64,000 nt of DNA from IMG/VR virus record IMGVR_UViG_3300009181_000064, positions 1 through 64,000 of that record. The stretch is one strand, 5' to 3'. Below the pieces are notes generated by a model. That model made no database searches. It was not told the origin of the DNA and saw only the letters and a list, made by a program, of their open reading frames with translations. The position numbers were made by a program, and so were the translations under genes. Positions 61,178 through 64,000 of the stretch are shown here, piece by piece (position 1 is the first letter of the stretch; every line of letters begins with the position of its first letter). The stretch comes from a virus.

Positions 61178-61562
61178 ATATAATGATACATTTGATTTTG
61201 GTTTTACAGCAGTAGAATCAGAAGAATCTATAGTTGAAAAACCGGTAGTTAATACCGCACCAATGATAGATGGATTATCCGCGGTTGAAGATAAAGTATC
61301 TATTATATTAAATAAAATCGATTATCTAGAAGAGATAATTAAAGCTGGTGGTGGAATTAATAATTTTGATATTGATACATATAAATCATTAGTTGAAAAA
61401 GATGTTAATGATAAATTAAAAAAGGTTGAAGCATTAATAATGCCATTGTTAGCTAATTTATTAAAAAATCCAGATAAAGATTTTATTAAATGGCCTAATA
61501 GAAAACCAATTATTGAAGCACAAATATCCAAAATATTGGCTATAACTAGACCATCTGAATAA
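61155..61562 (+). CDS. 135-aa hypothetical protein
   Basis: The N-terminus is acidic and disordered (YNDTFDFGFTAVESEESIVE), then two helices (EDKVSIILNKIDYLEEIIKA, KLKKVEALIMPLLANLL) and a basic end (IKWPNRKPIIEAQISKILAI). It overlaps the deformylase by 23 bp. A similar arrangement of small protein after PDF occurs in other T4-like phages, but the function is unknown to me. Confidence 0.7.
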   Translation: MTVKIPTEYNDTFDFGFTAVESEESIVEKPVVNTAPMIDGLSAVEDKVSIILNKIDYLEEIIKAGGGINNFDIDTYKSLVEKDVNDKLKKVEALIMPLLANLLKNPDKDFIKWPNRKPIIEAQISKILAITRPSE

Positions 61563-61566
61563 TATA

Positions 61567-62334
61567 ATGTTTTTATTTAAAAGGAAAAAAGTAGTATTAG
61601 ACTGTTTCACATCTGATTCATTTGCGTATGAATATACACCAATATCTCGTGCAATAGATTTTTATCCAGAATGGTGGAATAATATAGATAATACGTATAC
61701 TATAAATAGTACTAATGTATCTACAATGAAACATTGTAGAGGATTTATTGATCTATATAAAGATTCAATTATTATACCGTTTTGGGGAAAATTAAAAATT
61801 GATGTTTCTAATAATATTAAAAAACAAATAAACTGGGAATCTAATTATGATATTTATACTAAACAACCAATACTGATACATAATGAATTAGAATATAAAG
61901 GTTTTACTGATAATTCTTATCAGCATATGAAAATTATTAGTCCGTGGAGATGTAGAACAAATAAATATGTAAAATTTATATTAACAGATCCTCTTTATAA
62001 TAGAACGGACTTAACTGAATATAATGTTTTACCCGGTGTCTTAGATTTTAAGTATCAAAACTCTACTAATATTAATATAATGACTGAATATAAAAATGTT
62101 GATAGAGTTATTAGATTTGATCCATTAAATCCTGTGGCAATATTAACACCAATTACTGAAGAAACTATTGTAATTAAAACACATTTAATTAGTTCTACTG
62201 AATTTGAAAATTTTGGGTTATCTAGATTAATTTCAAACTTTGATAATTTGAAGAAGTATTCAAAAACTAAATTATTTTTAAATGAGCATGATAATCGAAC
62301 CAAATCAAGATGTCCGTTTGGTTTTGGAAAATAG
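61567..62334 (+). CDS. 255-aa hypothetical protein
   Basis: The N-terminus FLFKRKKVVLDCFTSDSFAY leads into a strand-rich protein with PISRAIDFYPEWWNNI and a Cys-containing end (RTKSRCPFGFGK). The gene is unusually AT-rich in Asn/Ile codons. No motif recognised; structural or metal-binding roles cannot be judged. It ends 12 bp before a sigma70 promoter. Confidence 0.7.
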   Translation: MFLFKRKKVVLDCFTSDSFAYEYTPISRAIDFYPEWWNNIDNTYTINSTNVSTMKHCRGFIDLYKDSIIIPFWGKLKIDVSNNIKKQINWESNYDIYTKQPILIHNELEYKGFTDNSYQHMKIISPWRCRTNKYVKFILTDPLYNRTDLTEYNVLPGVLDFKYQNSTNINIMTEYKNVDRVIRFDPLNPVAILTPITEETIVIKTHLISSTEFENFGLSRLISNFDNLKKYSKTKLFLNEHDNRTKSRCPFGFGK

Positions 62335-62346
62335 GCAAAAAAGTGC

Positions 62347-62375
62347 TTGACCTTTGTTCCTAAAGGTGTTATAAT
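62347..62375 (+). promoter_or_regulatory. near-consensus sigma70 promoter
   Basis: TTGACC 62347-62352, 17-bp spacer, TATAAT 62370-62375, in the gap before the VWA gene, followed by the ribosome site AAGGAAA. Confidence 0.85.
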
Positions 62376-62396
62376 ATAGCATCAGCAAGGAAATTT

Positions 62397-64000
62397 ATGG
62401 CACTAGCAAACTCAAAATCAGTACTCGCAAAGTTACTCGCACAAGAGAACATCACTGTCGAGCATCGCAAAACACAAACCGCATACTTTGATCCCAAGAA
62501 TCGTGTTCTTGTTCTTCCAATCTGGAAAGACATGAGCACTGATCTGTATGACTTACTTGTAGGTCACGAAGTAGGTCATGCTTGGGAGACTCCTGCCGAG
62601 GGCTGGCACAATGCCCTTCAAGCACACAAGCGAGGTTTTAAATCTTATCTTAATGTAGTAGAAGATGCTCGTATTGAACGATGTATTAAGACCCGCTATC
62701 CTGGTCTGCGTTCATGTTTTTATAAAGCATATAGCGAATTAGCAGACAAAGATTTCTTTGGTATTGCAGAACGTGAAATCTCAACACTTAATTTAATTGA
62801 TCGTATCAATCTTCACTTCAAGATTGGTCCTTTCCTTGCGGTTCCTTTTAATACAGAAGAACAATTCTATGTTAAACAAATAGAGAACCTTTCAAATTGG
62901 GATGATGTAGTCCGTGTTGCTACAGAATTGTATAATCGTCGCAAAGAAGAACTGGAAGAAGAATACGAAGACAACAGACGTCGAGGTGGTCTCGGTGAGA
63001 TTCAAGACTATGAAGAAGGCGATGAGTATAATGAATATGATTCTGAGTATAATCGTGAAGAAGATACAATGGCAGACGATGATGCTGGAGGTGTCGGTGC
63101 AGGTGGGGAACCAATCTTTGATCCGAAGTCATTGACGGATGAAGAATTCCGCAAGCGTGAATCTGAATTAGTATCCGATGAAATCAAACCATATCGTTAT
63201 GCTACATTGCCTTTAATTAATACTAAAGATTTTATTATACCTCACAAGAAACTTTATGCTGAAACAGATTGGCAAATTATTGATGACGACTACGGCGCAG
63301 CTGATCCAATGTTTGTTGAATATAATGTTCCTGCAGGTGACATATTATATTCGGAATACAAACAGACAAACTCTAAATTTATTCAATATCTTGTAAAAGA
63401 ATTTGAATTAAAACGTAATGCGGCACAATTTGCCAGAGCGCACGTTGCTAAAACAGGTGAGCTTGATATTGATAAAGTATTTGCTTACAAATTTAAGACA
63501 GATTTATTCAAGCGTGTTACTGTTGTTCCTGGTGGTAAGAATCATGGCATGGTAATGTTTATTGATTGGTCTGGTTCAATGACTGATATTATCAAACAAA
63601 CAATTGAACAGACTTTGGTACTTGCAGATTTCTGCAAGAAAGTAAATATCCCATTCCGAGTATTTGCTTTTTCAGACTCAGACCAAAACAATAAGAATAA
63701 AGATATTCTTGCTATTAGAAAAACTAAATACTCACAACGCATTGGTGATTTATCATTAGAAAATTATAGTACATATATGATGGAATTGTTATCTAATACT
63801 ATGACAAGTTCGCAATATCATTATGCGCAGAAACGATTATTACAAGTTGGTCATGTATTTGGTCGTATTCATCGTAGACATTATGTCCCACATGGATGGA
63901 ATTTAAGCGGCACTCCTTTAAATGAGGCATTGGTATTTGCCAATTATTATATTCCAGAATTTAAAGAAATGCATCGATTAGATATTGTAAATACAATTGT
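62397..64000 (+). CDS. VWA-domain protein with HEVGH metallo-motif (3' end cut off)
   Basis: Open from ATG 62397 (AAGGAAATTT upstream) to the window edge, at least 534 codons. The N-terminal part has LVGHEVGHAWETP, HEVGH at 57-61 being an HExxH-type zinc motif, and EDARIERCIKTRYPGLR, both typical of a phage peptidase-like family. An acidic linker (about 180-230) follows. A von Willebrand A domain begins at MVMFIDWSGSMT with the MIDAS DxSxS (Asp390). The mix of VWA and HExxH recalls CobT/VWA chaperone-type proteins of T4-like marine phages; the substrate is unknown. The C-terminus is beyond the window. Confidence 0.82.
   Translation, partial: MALANSKSVLAKLLAQENITVEHRKTQTAYFDPKNRVLVLPIWKDMSTDLYDLLVGHEVGHAWETPAEGWHNALQAHKRGFKSYLNVVEDARIERCIKTRYPGLRSCFYKAYSELADKDFFGIAEREISTLNLIDRINLHFKIGPFLAVPFNTEEQFYVKQIENLSNWDDVVRVATELYNRRKEELEEEYEDNRRRGGLGEIQDYEEGDEYNEYDSEYNREEDTMADDDAGGVGAGGEPIFDPKSLTDEEFRKRESELVSDEIKPYRYATLPLINTKDFIIPHKKLYAETDWQIIDDDYGAADPMFVEYNVPAGDILYSEYKQTNSKFIQYLVKEFELKRNAAQFARAHVAKTGELDIDKVFAYKFKTDLFKRVTVVPGGKNHGMVMFIDWSGSMTDIIKQTIEQTLVLADFCKKVNIPFRVFAFSDSDQNNKNKDILAIRKTKYSQRIGDLSLENYSTYMMELLSNTMTSSQYHYAQKRLLQVGHVFGRIHRRHYVPHGWNLSGTPLNEALVFANYYIPEFKEMHRLDIVNTI

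Noticed and set aside
1-64000. CRISPR arrays, insertion sequences, integrase or attachment sites
   Set aside because: No regular spacer-repeat pattern, transposase or integrase motif was seen anywhere in the window.

Overview
This window is a 64 kb piece of a large T4-like (contractile-tail, Straboviridae-type) bacteriophage genome with low G+C. It carries homologues of most of the T4 morphogenesis core (gp4, 5, 6, 8, 13-23, 25, 26, 27, 48, 53), replication/recombination genes (gp32, gp59, uvsY, uvsW, gp46, gp47) and late-transcription genes (gp33, gp55). These are followed by a modified-nucleotide and glycosyltransferase island. No photosynthesis genes (psbA, psbD) are visible. A phage tmRNA is present whose tag, ANDSQFALAA, has the short ANDxxxALAA form typical of beta- and gammaproteobacteria rather than the longer alphaproteobacterial or cyanobacterial tags. 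A betaproteobacterial, probably aquatic, host is therefore my best inference, not a demonstrated fact.

Layout. (1) 1-5.4 kb, plus strand: a consensus sigma70 promoter, a 27-codon membrane ORF, a circularly permuted two-piece tmRNA, a SleB-type cell-wall hydrolase, a heme oxygenase directly coupled to a ferredoxin-dependent bilin reductase, then gp33, gp59, small ORFs, gp32 and a secreted Lys/Pro-rich protein. (2) 5.4-10.15 kb, minus strand: a late block holding a large repeat-bearing protein, a holin-like protein, a gp26-type chaperone with a likely programmed -1 frameshift extension, a tail-tube-like protein, an unknown protein and gp4. A bidirectional terminator bounds one end and overlapping divergent late promoters bound the other. 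(3) 10.2-31.6 kb, plus: baseplate and fibres (gp48, gp53, gp27, gp5 with a C-terminal M15 peptidase, gp25, gp6, gp8, large structural proteins, a 1277-aa fibre). (4) 31.6-45.1 kb: neck, terminase, sheath, tube, portal, prohead core, protease, scaffold and capsid, closed by a strong terminator. (5) 45.1-49.5 kb: tube-like protein, glycosyltransferase, UvsY, UvsW, a small protein, gp55. (6) 49.5-57.8 kb: queE, folE, exonuclease, glycosyltransferase, a DpdA-like transglycosylase, a second glycosyltransferase, galE and queD. (7) 57.8-64 kb: gp47, gp46, peptide deformylase, two unknowns and a truncated VWA/HExxH-type protein.

How it works together. Near-perfect sigma70 promoters (TTGACA/C, 17-bp spacer, TATAAT) sit in the early/middle regions, often inside the 3' part of the upstream gene. 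T4-type late promoters (TATAAATA), read by gp55/gp33 encoded here, precede structural operons. The most interesting systems are: the DpdA + FolE/QueD/QueE + two glycosyltransferases + GalE island, which suggests 7-deazaguanine DNA that may be further glycosylated; the shared SLExLFA tails on the first glycosyltransferase and DpdA, which resemble sliding-clamp-binding tails; the heme-to-bilin cassette in an apparently non-cyanobacterial phage; the two-piece tmRNA; and the -1 frameshift in the tail chaperone gene. There is no gene-free stretch longer than about 300 bases outside the tmRNA region.
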